A stretch of 64,000 nt of DNA. Source: UBA8199 sp964507045. GTDB taxonomy: Bacteria > Verrucomicrobiota > Verrucomicrobiia > Limisphaerales > UBA8199. The translations under genes were made by a program, and so were the position numbers. Each line of letters opens with the position of its first letter. Positions within the stretch are counted from its first letter, which is position 1. Positions 16,681 through 25,882 of this stretch are shown one piece after another. The stretch lies in the NCBI GenBank assembly GCA_964507045.1, contig CAZDOO010000015.1, forward strand, positions 1 to 64,000. The letters are read 5' to 3'. The notes beneath the pieces were generated by a model. It made no database searches. It was not told where the DNA came from and worked only from the letters and a program-made list of their open reading frames with translations.

Positions 16681-17102
16681 TGAAGAAGCAAGCTCCAGCC
16701 AAACCGGTGGAACGGCTGTTTCCCTTTGTGATGCGGTCGCGCAATCTGTTGGTCGGACGCGACACGTTGCGGCGCAACAAGAGCCGGTTGCACTTCGTGT
16801 TGGTTACGCAAGACCTGTCGGAGCCGAGCCGTGCGGAGGTGCTGTCGGATTTTGCCCACTACCCGGTCGTGCAACACTACACGTCGGCGGAACTGGAGCA
16901 GTTCTTCGGGGTGAAGGGAACGAAGGTGATTGGCTTTCAGAAGTCGGGCCTGGCGCAATCCATTTATGCCGAGCTGAAGCAGCATCGGCTCAACAAGCCG
17001 GCGGGCCGTGAAACCGCGCCAGGCGCTGATGGGGCCGCGACGTGCCCACCGGGAACATCTCCGCCGGCTGCGCCGCCGCGCGCGTCCGCCGCCGGCTTCT
17101 GA
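16677..17102 (+). CDS. Predicted L7Ae-like RNA-binding protein
   Basis: 141 residues. Residues about 18-100 look like the L7Ae/L30e/YlxQ fold: RSRNLLVGRDTLRRNKSRLH, FVLVTQDLSEPSRAEVL, YPVVQHYTSAELEQFFGVKG, VIGFQKSGLAQSI. In this fold the pattern G..(T/V)L....a.lvi.a.D....V....t..eLg...G...v..i...gla is conserved. The C-terminal 35 residues are Pro/Ala-rich. It overlaps the DEAD-box helicase gene by ATGA, suggesting joint action on a kink-turn RNA. The family call is by eye. Confidence 0.6.
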   Translation: MMKKQAPAKPVERLFPFVMRSRNLLVGRDTLRRNKSRLHFVLVTQDLSEPSRAEVLSDFAHYPVVQHYTSAELEQFFGVKGTKVIGFQKSGLAQSIYAELKQHRLNKPAGRETAPGADGAATCPPGTSPPAAPPRASAAGF

Positions 17103-17125
17103 CCAAGTTAGCGGCCGTCCCTGAG

Positions 17126-19051
17126 TCAGGTGGGCGGAGGTCGCATGGCGGAAGCGCGGACTGTCAATTCCTGCCAGCGGTCAAATAGCCGTGCCACCTC
17201 GGCCCGGGCGGCTTCCAACTCCGCGATCAGCCCATGAGCCTCCCGCGAGCGGGTGGCATGGAATTCGGGATCATTCAAGGTGGTCTCCAGTTCGTGAACG
17301 CGAGTTTCCGCAGCGGCAATCGCCGCTTCCATCCCGTCCAGCTCACGCTTTTCTTTGAAGGTGAGTTTACCCGGGCGCGTCGGGCTGGGCGCGCTGACGA
17401 TCTCCGGCTTTCGTGTGACAGGCTGGGCGATGCTGGCCCAAGCTGCGCGGTTGGCCTCCCGCTCCTTCTTTTTCTCCAGATAATACGAATAGTTGCCCGG
17501 TTGGACAAATAGGCCGCCGTCCTCAAAGGCCACAATCTGGTCGCAGATGCGGTCCAGGAAATAGCGGTCGTGGCTGACAACCAGCACGGTGCCGTCGAAG
17601 TCGGCCAGCGCTTCCTCCAGCATGCGCAAGCTGGGCAAGTCCAAATCGTTGGTTGGTTCATCCAGGATCAGCACGTTGCCGCCGCGCCGGAGCACCTTGG
17701 CCAGCATCAGCCGGGCGCGCTCGCCGCCGGAGAGCTGGGCGACCGGCTCGTTCACCCGCTCATCCGAGAACAGGAAGCGGCGCAGATACGAGCGCGCGCT
17801 TAACCGTTGTTCGCCGAAGAGCACCGTCTCGTTCCCGTTCGCTATCTCCTCCAGCACCGTGCCGGCGCCGTTGAGCTGCATCCGGGCCTGGTCAATATAG
17901 TTGAAGACTACCCGTAACCCGATTTTGACCGTGCCTTCGTCGAGCTGACGCTCGCCGAGGCAGATGCGCAGCAGCGTGGTCTTGCCGACGCCGTTGCGGC
18001 CGACGATCCCCGTGCATTGCCCCGGCTTGAGCGCGAGCGTCAGGCCGCGGAAGAGCCAGCGTTCCCGCTCGCGTTCGCCGACCTTCGCCCCGGCGTGGCT
18101 CAACTGGATGGCGTGGTTCCCCAGGGCGGGCGGCGGCGGAATGAGCAGGTCCATCTCCCGTTCTTCGGGCGGCGCTTCGAGGCCCTTGACCTGGTAGAAA
18201 GATTCGAGCCGATGCCGCGGCTTGGAGCGCTGGGCCCGGACGCCCGCGCGCACCCAATCCAGTTCCTCGCGCAGGAACCGCTGCCGCCGCCGCTCAGCTT
18301 GCTCGGCAATCTGCTGCCGGATGGCTTTGGACTCCAGGTAGGCGGTATAGTTCCCCGGATGCGAAAAGCATCGCCCGTCCGCCAGCTCAATGATCCGCGT
18401 GGCAATCACATCCAGGAAATAGCGGTCGTGCGTGACAAAGATGACCGCGCCGGGGAACTCGCGGAGGAACTCCTCCAGCCACAGAATGGATTCGGCGTCC
18501 AGGTGGTTCGTGGGCTCGTCCAACAGCAGCAAGTCCGGCTGGGCGACCAAAGCGCGGCACAGTGCCACCCGGCGCTTCTCGCCGCCGGACAGCGGTCCCA
18601 CCAGTGTGTCCAACGGCGGCGCGGCCAGGGCGGAAGCGCTCGCATTGATGCGGGCCTGCAACTTCCAGCCGTCCGCGCTATCAATCCGGTTCAGCAGCAG
18701 CGCCAGCTCGCCGTCCGTGCCGTGTCCCGATTCATAGCGCCGCAGCCACTCCATGAGGTCTGCCGCGCCCGCCTCGATGTTCTGTCGCACAGTGAGCTTG
18801 CCATCCAGCTCGAACTCCTGCGGCAAGTACCCGATGCGTAATCCGCGCCGCCGCGCCACTTCGCCGGCATCCGCATCATGATGGCCGGCTAAAATGCGCA
18901 ACAGGCTGGTCTTGCCGCAACCGTTCCGGCCCAGCAGCCCGACCTTCTCGCCCGGGGCCACCGACAGCGTGACGGCTTCGAGCAATCGCTGGTGACCGTA
19001 AGCCAGGGCGAGGTCGTTGGCGGTCAATAGAGCCGGTCCGGTAACATTCAT
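17126..19051 (-). CDS. ABC-F family ATPase (Uup/EttA-like)
   Basis: 641 residues with two ATP-binding cassettes and no membrane segments. Cassette 1 has Walker A GRNGCGKTS, signature LSGGEKRRVA, and Walker B LLLLDEPTNHLD. Cassette 2 has GRNGVGKTT, LSGGERARLM and VLILDEPTNDLD. Between them lies the basic ABC-F linker (around 255-310), and the C-terminus is a coiled coil (LTFKEKRELDGMEAAIAAAE), the arrangement of Uup. ABC-F proteins act on the ribosome or, for Uup, on DNA/ribosome intermediates. Confidence 0.93.
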   Translation of the reverse strand: MNVTGPALLTANDLALAYGHQRLLEAVTLSVAPGEKVGLLGRNGCGKTSLLRILAGHHDADAGEVARRRGLRIGYLPQEFELDGKLTVRQNIEAGAADLMEWLRRYESGHGTDGELALLLNRIDSADGWKLQARINASASALAAPPLDTLVGPLSGGEKRRVALCRALVAQPDLLLLDEPTNHLDAESILWLEEFLREFPGAVIFVTHDRYFLDVIATRIIELADGRCFSHPGNYTAYLESKAIRQQIAEQAERRRQRFLREELDWVRAGVRAQRSKPRHRLESFYQVKGLEAPPEEREMDLLIPPPPALGNHAIQLSHAGAKVGERERERWLFRGLTLALKPGQCTGIVGRNGVGKTTLLRICLGERQLDEGTVKIGLRVVFNYIDQARMQLNGAGTVLEEIANGNETVLFGEQRLSARSYLRRFLFSDERVNEPVAQLSGGERARLMLAKVLRRGGNVLILDEPTNDLDLPSLRMLEEALADFDGTVLVVSHDRYFLDRICDQIVAFEDGGLFVQPGNYSYYLEKKKEREANRAAWASIAQPVTRKPEIVSAPSPTRPGKLTFKEKRELDGMEAAIAAAETRVHELETTLNDPEFHATRSREAHGLIAELEAARAEVARLFDRWQELTVRASAMRPPPT

Positions 19052-19069
19052 GCGCGTGAAGATTACCGC

Positions 19070-20080
19070 TTAGAGCCGCCCGGAACGCAAGGCGGCTTCA
19101 AGCTGGCGCAGGTCCTTGGGCAACGCTGCTGTCCAGCTCAGGCGCGTGCCGGGCCGGTCCGGATGCTCGAGGGTGAGGACTTCGGCGTGCAGGGCCTGGC
19201 GCGGGAAATCTATGCGCGTGTTCGGAGGGGACGGTCCGCGCATGGCCGGGTTGTAGGTGCGGTCGCCGACCAGGGGCAGCCCGGCATTGGCCGCCTGCGC
19301 GCGGATTTGATGCTTGCGGCCTGTCTCCAGCCGCAGCCGCAGCTTGGTGACGAAGCACTGGCCGCCGACCAGCGGATACTCGGCGATGACTTCGTAGTGA
19401 GTAATGGCCTCGCGAGCCTCGGAGCCGGCGGCCCGTGCGCTGGTCTCGGAAAGGACATGCTGACGCAGTTCGTCCCGGCTCAACTGGAGCCATTGCCGCC
19501 AGGTTCCTTTGGGAGTGCTGGACCGGCCTTCCACAAAGGCGACATATTCCCGCTTCATGGTGTGGGCCTTGAGCTGCTCGATCAGGTGCTGGCGCGCCAC
19601 CGGGTTCGTGGCCATGCAAAAGACGCCGCTGGTGTATTGGTCCAGGCGATGAACCGGCAAGGGTTGCAGCCGGCGATAGGCGGGCGGCAATGACTTTCCG
19701 GCGACGCCGCGGTCCCGGGCCTTGAGCTTGCCCGCCAGGAAATCGGCGAGGATGCTTAGCGCCGAAAGGTCGCCCTCCGACGCCGGCACCGAGATGAGGC
19801 CGGGGCCCTTGTTGACGATGGCGAGGGCTGAGTCCAGGTAGAGCAACGAGACGCGCGGATGAATCTGCCAGCCGGGACCGCAGTCCAGGGTGGTGGCGTG
19901 GCGTGCGTGCAGATCGAGCGCCTCGCCGGGGTCGGCGATAAGCTGATGGGGTTTGCGAATGACCACCCCCTTAACGCTAACGCGCCCGGCCACGATCCAT
20001 TGCTTGGCGCGGTTCCGCGGCGTATCGGGATGCTTCCGCAGCAACCAATCCAACAAGGGGCTGGCGTTAGTTTCCATCAC
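19070..20080 (-). CDS. RluA-family pseudouridine synthase
   Basis: 336 residues. An N-terminal S4-like domain (RNRAKQWIVAGRVSVKG) precedes the synthase domain, with catalytic Asp in LPVHRLDQYTSGVFCMA. LRLETGRKHQIRAQAANAGL and LPLVGDRTYNPAMR are family blocks. It isomerises uridine to pseudouridine in rRNA or tRNA, and the exact site cannot be assigned. A second family member lies at 54651. Confidence 0.92.
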   Translation of the reverse strand: MMETNASPLLDWLLRKHPDTPRNRAKQWIVAGRVSVKGVVIRKPHQLIADPGEALDLHARHATTLDCGPGWQIHPRVSLLYLDSALAIVNKGPGLISVPASEGDLSALSILADFLAGKLKARDRGVAGKSLPPAYRRLQPLPVHRLDQYTSGVFCMATNPVARQHLIEQLKAHTMKREYVAFVEGRSSTPKGTWRQWLQLSRDELRQHVLSETSARAAGSEAREAITHYEVIAEYPLVGGQCFVTKLRLRLETGRKHQIRAQAANAGLPLVGDRTYNPAMRGPSPPNTRIDFPRQALHAEVLTLEHPDRPGTRLSWTAALPKDLRQLEAALRSGRL

Positions 20081-20120
20081 CGCACCAGCCGCCCGGAGCC
20101 ATTATCCAGAATCGTCGGGC

Positions 20121-20282
20121 TCACTTTAAATCTGATTTCCGGTTGCGCAGCCGGGACAAAGTGGAGCGGGTCGCCATCTCCCGGCGGCGCTGATCTGCGA
20201 GTTGATTGGCGCGCGATTGGCGGGCCTCCAGTTCTCCCGGTTTGGGTTCAGCCTTTTTGGACCTGGGTGGACGATATGGCAT
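20121..20282 (-). CDS. Small basic protein, hypothetical
   Basis: 53 residues, start ATG at 20282, stop TGA just upstream of the pseudouridine synthase gene. The composition is strongly Lys/Arg/Glu/Gln (RSKKAEPKPGELEARQSRAN, QLADQRRREMATRSTLSRLR), typical of a real short helical nucleic-acid- or ribosome-associated protein rather than random GC-rich translation. No family is recognised and there is no clear Shine-Dalgarno sequence. Confidence 0.4.
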   Translation of the reverse strand: MPYRPPRSKKAEPKPGELEARQSRANQLADQRRREMATRSTLSRLRNRKSDLK

Positions 20283-20405
20283 GAGGACAGAATGGCACGG
20301 TCATGGGGGACATGCGAGCACGAACCTCTGGCTGCCGCGGAGAGGCCAGAATTCTCGCTTGTCTTCATCGGCTAGGTCGCCTATCTATCTTCGGGCTGCT
20401 ATTGC

Positions 20406-21149
20406 ATGAACAAGACCCTCGTCGTTGTGCCGACCTACAATGAGCGGGAGAACCTTCTCCCGCTGGCGCAACGGCTTCTCGCCCTGCCCGTGCCTGTGGA
20501 CCTGCTGGTGGTGGATGACAACTCGCCGGACGGCACCGGCAAGCTGGCCGACGAGCTGGCGGCCAAACACCCGTCCATCCACGTCCTGCATCGCACCGAG
20601 AAGAGCGGCCTGGGCCGGGCCTACATCGCCGGCTTCAAGTGGGCCCTGGAGCGCGGCTACGAGTTCGTCTTCGAGCTGGACGGCGACTTCTCCCATAACC
20701 CGGACGACATCCCGATGTTTCTGGAGGCGGCCCAGAACGCCGACCTGGTGCTGGGCTCGCGCTACATGAATGGCATCCGCATCATCAACTGGCCATTGAG
20801 CCGGCTGATGCTCAGCAAGGGCGCCGCGACGTATGTGCGGGTCATTACCGGCATGCCGCTTACGGACCCGACGGGTGGCTACAAGTGTTTCCGGCGCCGC
20901 GCGCTGGAGGCCAGCAAGCTCGACGAGGTCCACTCCAACGGCTACAGCTTCCAGATCGAGATGACGCACCGGCTTTGGCGGCAGGGCCTGCGGGTGGTGG
21001 AGGTGCCGATCATCTTTACCGAGCGGTTTCAAGGCCACTCCAAGATGTCCGGCCACATCATCAGCGAGGCGCTGATCATGGTCTGGCGGTTGTTGTTGCA
21101 GAACAAGCTCCGTCGCCGTCCTGCTGTCCGGTCAGCCACATCGCAATAG
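20406..21149 (+). CDS. Polyprenol-phosphate mannosyltransferase-like GT2 (DPM1 type)
   Basis: 247 residues of GT2 glycosyltransferase: TLVVVPTYNERENL, VVDDNSPDGTG, the metal-binding FELDGDFSHNPDDIP, LVLGSRYMNG, and the DPM1-like TDPTGGYKCFRRRAL and ERFQGHSKMSG. These enzymes transfer mannose, or another hexose, from GDP-sugar to polyprenyl phosphate at the cytoplasmic membrane face. There is no C-terminal GtrA-type membrane domain, so it is the short soluble form. Confidence 0.92.
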   Translation: MNKTLVVVPTYNERENLLPLAQRLLALPVPVDLLVVDDNSPDGTGKLADELAAKHPSIHVLHRTEKSGLGRAYIAGFKWALERGYEFVFELDGDFSHNPDDIPMFLEAAQNADLVLGSRYMNGIRIINWPLSRLMLSKGAATYVRVITGMPLTDPTGGYKCFRRRALEASKLDEVHSNGYSFQIEMTHRLWRQGLRVVEVPIIFTERFQGHSKMSGHIISEALIMVWRLLLQNKLRRRPAVRSATSQ

Positions 21150-21204
21150 GCTCGCGCTGCTTTGCCCACTTGCCAAAACGGCCCGTGGCGGCGAAGGTGC
21201 CTCC

Positions 21205-21744
21205 ATGAGAACTTGCTTGTTTGAAGTGCTGCCGATACTGGCCACCGTTTGCCTGACCGGGGTTGCCCTTTACACCGCCAGCGCGGCAGAGATGCCCAAA
21301 GCGGGCGCAGCGGCGCCGCGCGTCGAAGGAAAAGATCAGGATGGTAAGACTTGGAAGCTGGCCGAGGTGCTCGGCAAGAAAGTGGTGCTGCTCTATTTCT
21401 ATCCCAAGGACGACACCCCCGGTTGTACCAAGGAAGCGTGTGGCTTCCGCGACCGCATGGCCGACTTGAAGAAGGACAGCGTCGAGGTCATCGGCGTGAG
21501 CTTTGATTCAGCCGACAGCCACCAGAAGTTCATCGCCAAGTACAAGCTGAACTTCCCCCTGCTAGCGGATGCCGACGGCAAGATCGCCGACGCCTACGGC
21601 GTCAGGATCACCGGCCGGGACATGGCGCGGCGTGTCAGCTTTCTCATCGGGCTGGACGGCAAGATCGCGCACGTGACCGACGCGCCCGATGCCGACACGC
21701 ATTTAAGCGAAATGACGAAAGCGGTAGCGAAGCTTCGCCAGTGA
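21205..21744 (+). CDS. Exported peroxiredoxin (BCP/AhpC-TSA type)
   Basis: 179 residues. A signal peptide (CLFEVLPILATVCLTGVALY, ending ASA) is followed by a thioredoxin-fold peroxiredoxin with the peroxidatic Cys in YPKDDTPGCTKEACGFRD. The second Cys five residues later is the usual atypical 2-Cys resolving position of BCP proteins. It reduces peroxides using thiol donors. It lies about 55 bp after the DPM1-like gene. Confidence 0.9.
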   Translation: MRTCLFEVLPILATVCLTGVALYTASAAEMPKAGAAAPRVEGKDQDGKTWKLAEVLGKKVVLLYFYPKDDTPGCTKEACGFRDRMADLKKDSVEVIGVSFDSADSHQKFIAKYKLNFPLLADADGKIADAYGVRITGRDMARRVSFLIGLDGKIAHVTDAPDADTHLSEMTKAVAKLRQ

Positions 21745-21990
21745 AGTCTGCCTCCTTAGCCAACAATTCAAAAGCAATGCTCGCTAAACACGCGATGAGC
21801 ATTTCAGTCATACTTGTCGTGGGGCCTCACGCCAGCGGCGCTCGGCGAAGGATCATTTTTTCATCCCAACGGCACTTCACTTCTCTCTCGCTGCTTCAGT
21901 AGCCATCAGGTATTCAAGCCTACCCGGAGCGCAATCAACTTCAGCGACCACGCGGTATTGTGGTGTGGGCCGGCGACTGGGAGGACTACG

Positions 21991-22647
21991 TCAGGGCTTG
22001 CTCGCTCTGCTCCCTGGAGCGAAGCAAAGGAAGCCGAAGGCTACTGCCACCGCCGGGACGGCCCATACTGTCGCGTTCCAGAAGACGATTTGGCGGCGGC
22101 ACAGCCAAGCTTCACCGCCCTGCCAATCGGCTCCGTCCAGCACAACCTGCTGTGCAAGAAGGTGGCCCGGGAGTCCTGGGAGCAAAACGATATCGTACCA
22201 CCTGCTCTCGGGGTCATTCGACATCTCCCTCGCATGATCAATCCAGGCACCGAAAAAGCCTGCGGCAGCCCCGATCAGTGCGGCTAACCCAACCGAAGCT
22301 AGGGCCACGGCAAGGCGTTTCTTGAGGCCGATGAAGCTGAAGGCTATCGCAGCCGCCGGGACCGCCCATACTGCGGCATTCCAGAAGGCTATTCTGCGGC
22401 GATACAGCCAAGCCTCGCTCGCCCCCCAGCCTTCTCGGTGCCAAAAAACATGCTGTACGATAAGTTCGCCCGGCACCCCGGGAAACGCGCACACGTCGTA
22501 CCACGGGCCGTCCCAAGGACCATCCCCCGCGTCCCAGCGATGATCAACCCACGCGTCGAAATAGCCAGCGACAGCTCCCCCAAACGCGGCCAAGCCAGCC
22601 CAGGCCAAGGCCACGGCAAGACGTTTCTTCAAGCCAACCGTTCTCAC
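21991..22647 (-). CDS. Membrane protein with internal tandem duplication
   Basis: 218 residues from GTG 22647, preceded by AGAGG at good spacing. A longer frame could start at 22692, but it would overlap the upstream gene. The protein consists of two roughly 100-residue copies (residues about 5-106 and 107-208). Each copy reads GLKKRLAVALA, a hydrophobic helix, a DAW(V/I)DH block, WYD-PG-PG, EAWL(Y/C)RR and a second hydrophobic helix FWNA.VWAVPA. That makes four predicted membrane helices. No family is recognised. Confidence 0.6.
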   Translation of the reverse strand: MRTVGLKKRLAVALAWAGLAAFGGAVAGYFDAWVDHRWDAGDGPWDGPWYDVCAFPGVPGELIVQHVFWHREGWGASEAWLYRRRIAFWNAAVWAVPAAAIAFSFIGLKKRLAVALASVGLAALIGAAAGFFGAWIDHAREMSNDPESRWYDIVLLPGLPGHLLAQQVVLDGADWQGGEAWLCRRQIVFWNATVWAVPAVAVAFGFLCFAPGSRASKP

Positions 22648-22660
22648 AACGCCTCTACAC

Positions 22661-22957
22661 TCATTGGCGATGTTCACAGGAATCGCTAGCACTCTCTCGG
22701 CACCGCGCCCGATAATCGCCGATCAACCACGCAGCAGCGAGAACTGTCAGAGCTGCTCCGATCACGAGGACAAATGGCCACTGGTCCATGACGTAATTCT
22801 GGAACTCCTGCTCGAATGGCCTCGGTATCTCCTCTGTGCAAACGGGAGTGTATTCAAGGTTGCCTTTCCAAGCGTAAAGGTGCCAGTGCCCCCAGCACCA
22901 GCCGCAGAGCAACAGCGCCAAACCGGCAAAGAGTAATGGCAGAGCGAGGCGTTTCAT
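22661..22957 (-). CDS. Small membrane protein, hypothetical
   Basis: 98 residues with two hydrophobic segments, LALPLLFAGLALLLCGWCW (around 4-22) and FVLVIGAALTVLAAAWLIG (around 62-80). Between them is a polar loop rich in Glu and aromatic residues. It lies directly upstream of the duplicated membrane protein gene and ends 13 bases before that start. The two probably form an operon. No family is recognised. Confidence 0.6.
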   Translation of the reverse strand: MKRLALPLLFAGLALLLCGWCWGHWHLYAWKGNLEYTPVCTEEIPRPFEQEFQNYVMDQWPFVLVIGAALTVLAAAWLIGDYRARCRESASDSCEHRQ

Positions 22958-23034
22958 GGCAAGAGGCTCAGTTCGCGCCGCTTCTTGGAAAACTTATCAG
23001 TGAGTTATGAGTGTTACGGGGGGCATACAGTCTC

Positions 23035-25656
23035 TCAGTCCTCATCCTTCTCCGCCCGCTGCTCGAACACGAAGGCTGCGCGCACGGGCGCCGGCATCGG
23101 GTTGTCCGCTCCGCGCACCGAGCGCCAGACTACTTCGCTGAGCAAGCGGTCATCCACGGCGTCTTCCCGGGCGAAGTTCATCTTGAGCTGCCCGCCCCAG
23201 GCGCGGGCGCCGTTCTGCTCATTCAAGTCCACGTTCGCCGGCACCGCCTGGTAAGGGGTGAAGTCGGGCGCCGCCTGGAACGAGCCGTACATCGGCACCG
23301 CAGCCGCGTCGTGTTGTGACATCGGTTTGAGGCCGAGGATGAGTTCGATGGTGCGGAGCATGCTGCATGTGGAATACATCGTTGAGTCCACTGCGCCGTG
23401 TTTGGCGTAGGGGCTGAAAACGAAGGCCGTCGTGCGGTGCGCGTCCACATGGTCAGGACCGTCCTGCGCGTCATCCTCGACGACGAACACCGCCGTCTGC
23501 GGCCAGAACTTGGAGTGGGAAACTGCTTCAAGTATCTGGGCCAGCGCCAGGTCGTTTCTGGCGACATAGGCCGTGGGTGTCCACCAGCCGGGCGTGGCGC
23601 CGTGGGTGTGGTCGTTGGGCAGGCGCACAATCTGCAGGCGCGGCATGTCTCCCTCGCCTTCCATGCGTTTGATTTCTGAAATGAGGCGCTGGGCGCGCAG
23701 TTCGTCCGGGTAGGCCAGGTCCCAGGGGCGATACCATTCGTCAATGTGCCCCTGCATCGCCTTGAGACGCCCCCAGGTCGGGGAGTTGGTGGGGACGAAG
23801 ACATTCACGAACTCGCCGTAAATCCGGTAGCTCACCCCCGCTTCCAGCGCGCGGTCCCAAAGGTAGCCGCCGGCGGGAACGGCGGCGGTGAAATAGCCTT
23901 CCGCCGGGAAGGGGTATTTCTTCGTGCGGTTGTGCCCGTAGTTCAGCCGCCACATCTTCTCGACAAAATCCGACGAGTAAGCCCCCATGCTCCACTCGTG
24001 TCCCGCGGCGCTGACATCGGCATCGGCGTAAAAGTTGTCCAGCAGCACGAATTGCCGGGCCATGCGGTGCAGGTTGGGTGTGACCCGTTCCGGGAAGAGG
24101 CAGAGCTTCGCGTCGCCGTTGCCCTCTTTCATGTCGCCGAGCACCTGGTCGTAGGTGCGGTTCTCCTTGATGATGTAGATGCAATACTTGATCGGACTCG
24201 GGTCGCCAGGTTTCTGGGGGATAGGATTGCCGGCTGGGTGTGCCGCGACGACGGAGGCATCCGGCTTGAGGGGGCTGCAGTGATAAGCCTGGGCGGTCCA
24301 GGTGGCGAGCTGCGCCTCGAACTTCTCCCGCGACGGCAGATCAATGATGCTCAGCGTGCCTTTGAAGAGCCCGCCGACGTATTCAATCTTGGGATTGGTG
24401 TGGTAGTTGTTCACGCCCGGCTGCGGCCCAAGCGGGTTGGCCTTCGGGATCAGGCCCTTGCCATTGGCGACCAGCAGATGTTTGCCGTCCGGCGTGACCC
24501 GCACCGAGGTGGGATACCAGCCTACGGGAATGAAACCCAGCGACCGGCTGTGGCTCCGGACGCTGACGTCAAACACTGCCACGGTGTTGTTGTTGGCGTT
24601 CGCCACAAAGAGCGTCCGCTCATCCGGTGACAAGGCGAGACTGTTGGGCGTCGAACCGGGCGGAGCCTGCGGGTAGAGCGCCGCCCAGACTGTTTCGAGG
24701 GCTTTGCCGGACTCCGTATCCAGCACGGTGACCGTATTCTGGCAGGAGTTGGCCACATAGAGCAGCTTGCCCGAGCGGGTGAGCGCCATTTCGCACGGAT
24801 GCTCTTGCGTCGGCCAGCGTTGAACGACCTGTTCCGACCGCAGATCAATCACCGCCACTGTCGCCTGCGCCCAGAGGCTTACGTAGAGACGCCCGCTCTG
24901 CTCATCCAGCCGGCACGCGTAGGGGAACGTCGCGTCCGCTCTTGTCTGGTAGCCCGACATCTCCTCGCGTTTCTGTGCCGGGGTGTCTTCGAGGCTCTCC
25001 GGGGCCATGACCGGCTCCATCCAGAACGGCGTCGCGTTGGTTCCCACCACAATGTCTGCCGGCGCGGTGTGCGGCGACAGCCCGATGCGCGTGACGCGAT
25101 CCGCCCAGAGATTGGCGACGAACAGCCGCTTCGCGTTCCCGTCCACCGCCAGGCCGGCCGGGATGCCGCGCAGCTTGGCGTCCCGCACCTTGATCTGGTG
25201 ATGATTGGTCAGGCTGCCCTGCCGGAAGTCAAAGGCATGCACCACTTCGTCTCCCGCTCCGCTGCAGAAGAGCTGCCGGCCATCCTGCGAGAACTCCAGC
25301 CCGTAGAAGGCCTCACGCAGGCCGGTGTGCGCGACGATTGTGGCCGATGCGAGGTCCACGACGGCGAGTTCGTGCTCGCTGTAGCCGCTGTGCAGCACGG
25401 CGGCAAACCGTCCGCCGGGATGCACTGCCACGTTGATCGGGTAGTCTCCCACCTCGACTTGCCTCCCTGCTGGTTGCAGCGACCACTGGTTGTGCAGCAG
25501 GACTGAGCCGTCGGCTTTCTTTCCGGGCAAAACTGGCAGCGGAGCGCCGGCGCGGGGGGGAGCAGTGGCCGCCCGGTCGGGCGCCGGGCGCGTTGGGGTG
25601 CAGCCTGCGCCAGCCAATAGTGCGGCACTTATGAGCAAGGGGCGGATGGTTCGCAT
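23035..25656 (-). CDS. Lipoprotein with YncE-like beta-propeller and phosphoesterase domain
   Basis: 873 residues. The signal (MRTIRPLLISAALLAGAGC) suggests a lipoprotein. Residues about 60-440 are YVTN/YncE-type beta-propeller blades (LLYVANSCQNTVTVLDTESG, LFVANANNNTVAVFDVSV). Residues about 510-840 resemble the phosphoesterase/alkaline-phosphatase-like fold (YIIKENRTYDQVLGDM, FVLLDNFYADADVSAAGHEW, VVEDDAQDGPDHVDAHRTTA). This fusion is frequent in Acidobacteria, Planctomycetes and Verrucomicrobia, and its substrate is unknown. The ATG at 25656 was chosen because the longer frame runs into repeat copy B. Confidence 0.88.
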   Translation of the reverse strand: MRTIRPLLISAALLAGAGCTPTRPAPDRAATAPPRAGAPLPVLPGKKADGSVLLHNQWSLQPAGRQVEVGDYPINVAVHPGGRFAAVLHSGYSEHELAVVDLASATIVAHTGLREAFYGLEFSQDGRQLFCSGAGDEVVHAFDFRQGSLTNHHQIKVRDAKLRGIPAGLAVDGNAKRLFVANLWADRVTRIGLSPHTAPADIVVGTNATPFWMEPVMAPESLEDTPAQKREEMSGYQTRADATFPYACRLDEQSGRLYVSLWAQATVAVIDLRSEQVVQRWPTQEHPCEMALTRSGKLLYVANSCQNTVTVLDTESGKALETVWAALYPQAPPGSTPNSLALSPDERTLFVANANNNTVAVFDVSVRSHSRSLGFIPVGWYPTSVRVTPDGKHLLVANGKGLIPKANPLGPQPGVNNYHTNPKIEYVGGLFKGTLSIIDLPSREKFEAQLATWTAQAYHCSPLKPDASVVAAHPAGNPIPQKPGDPSPIKYCIYIIKENRTYDQVLGDMKEGNGDAKLCLFPERVTPNLHRMARQFVLLDNFYADADVSAAGHEWSMGAYSSDFVEKMWRLNYGHNRTKKYPFPAEGYFTAAVPAGGYLWDRALEAGVSYRIYGEFVNVFVPTNSPTWGRLKAMQGHIDEWYRPWDLAYPDELRAQRLISEIKRMEGEGDMPRLQIVRLPNDHTHGATPGWWTPTAYVARNDLALAQILEAVSHSKFWPQTAVFVVEDDAQDGPDHVDAHRTTAFVFSPYAKHGAVDSTMYSTCSMLRTIELILGLKPMSQHDAAAVPMYGSFQAAPDFTPYQAVPANVDLNEQNGARAWGGQLKMNFAREDAVDDRLLSEVVWRSVRGADNPMPAPVRAAFVFEQRAEKDED

Positions 25657-25791
25657 TGAGTTTTGCCGATGTTGTGCCAGTCCATCGCTGGTTGGTAAAG
25701 CCGCAAAAGCGGTTCGCGGGGACGTTAAGTGGCTGCTTGCGGTTTGGTGTCGGCGAGTTGATCCCAGCCCTGCACCAGCCCCCCACCGTCT

Positions 25792-25882
25792 CCTCACCGT
25801 CACCTCGCCGTTACCCCTCCCTAGCACCTCTCATAATTTATGAGAGGTGCTAGGGAGGGGTAACGGTGAGGTGACGGTGAGG
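25792..25882. repeat. Giant palindrome of repeat copy B (45-bp arms)
   Basis: The left arm 25792-25836 and right arm 25838-25882 are reverse complements over 45 bases with one mismatch, separated by a single T. The outer parts of the arms are the 11-bp GTGACGGTGAG unit. It lies between the divergent YncE-like and LuxE-like genes. Such a cruciform or hairpin could act as a bidirectional terminator or a mobile-repeat end. Confidence 0.9.
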
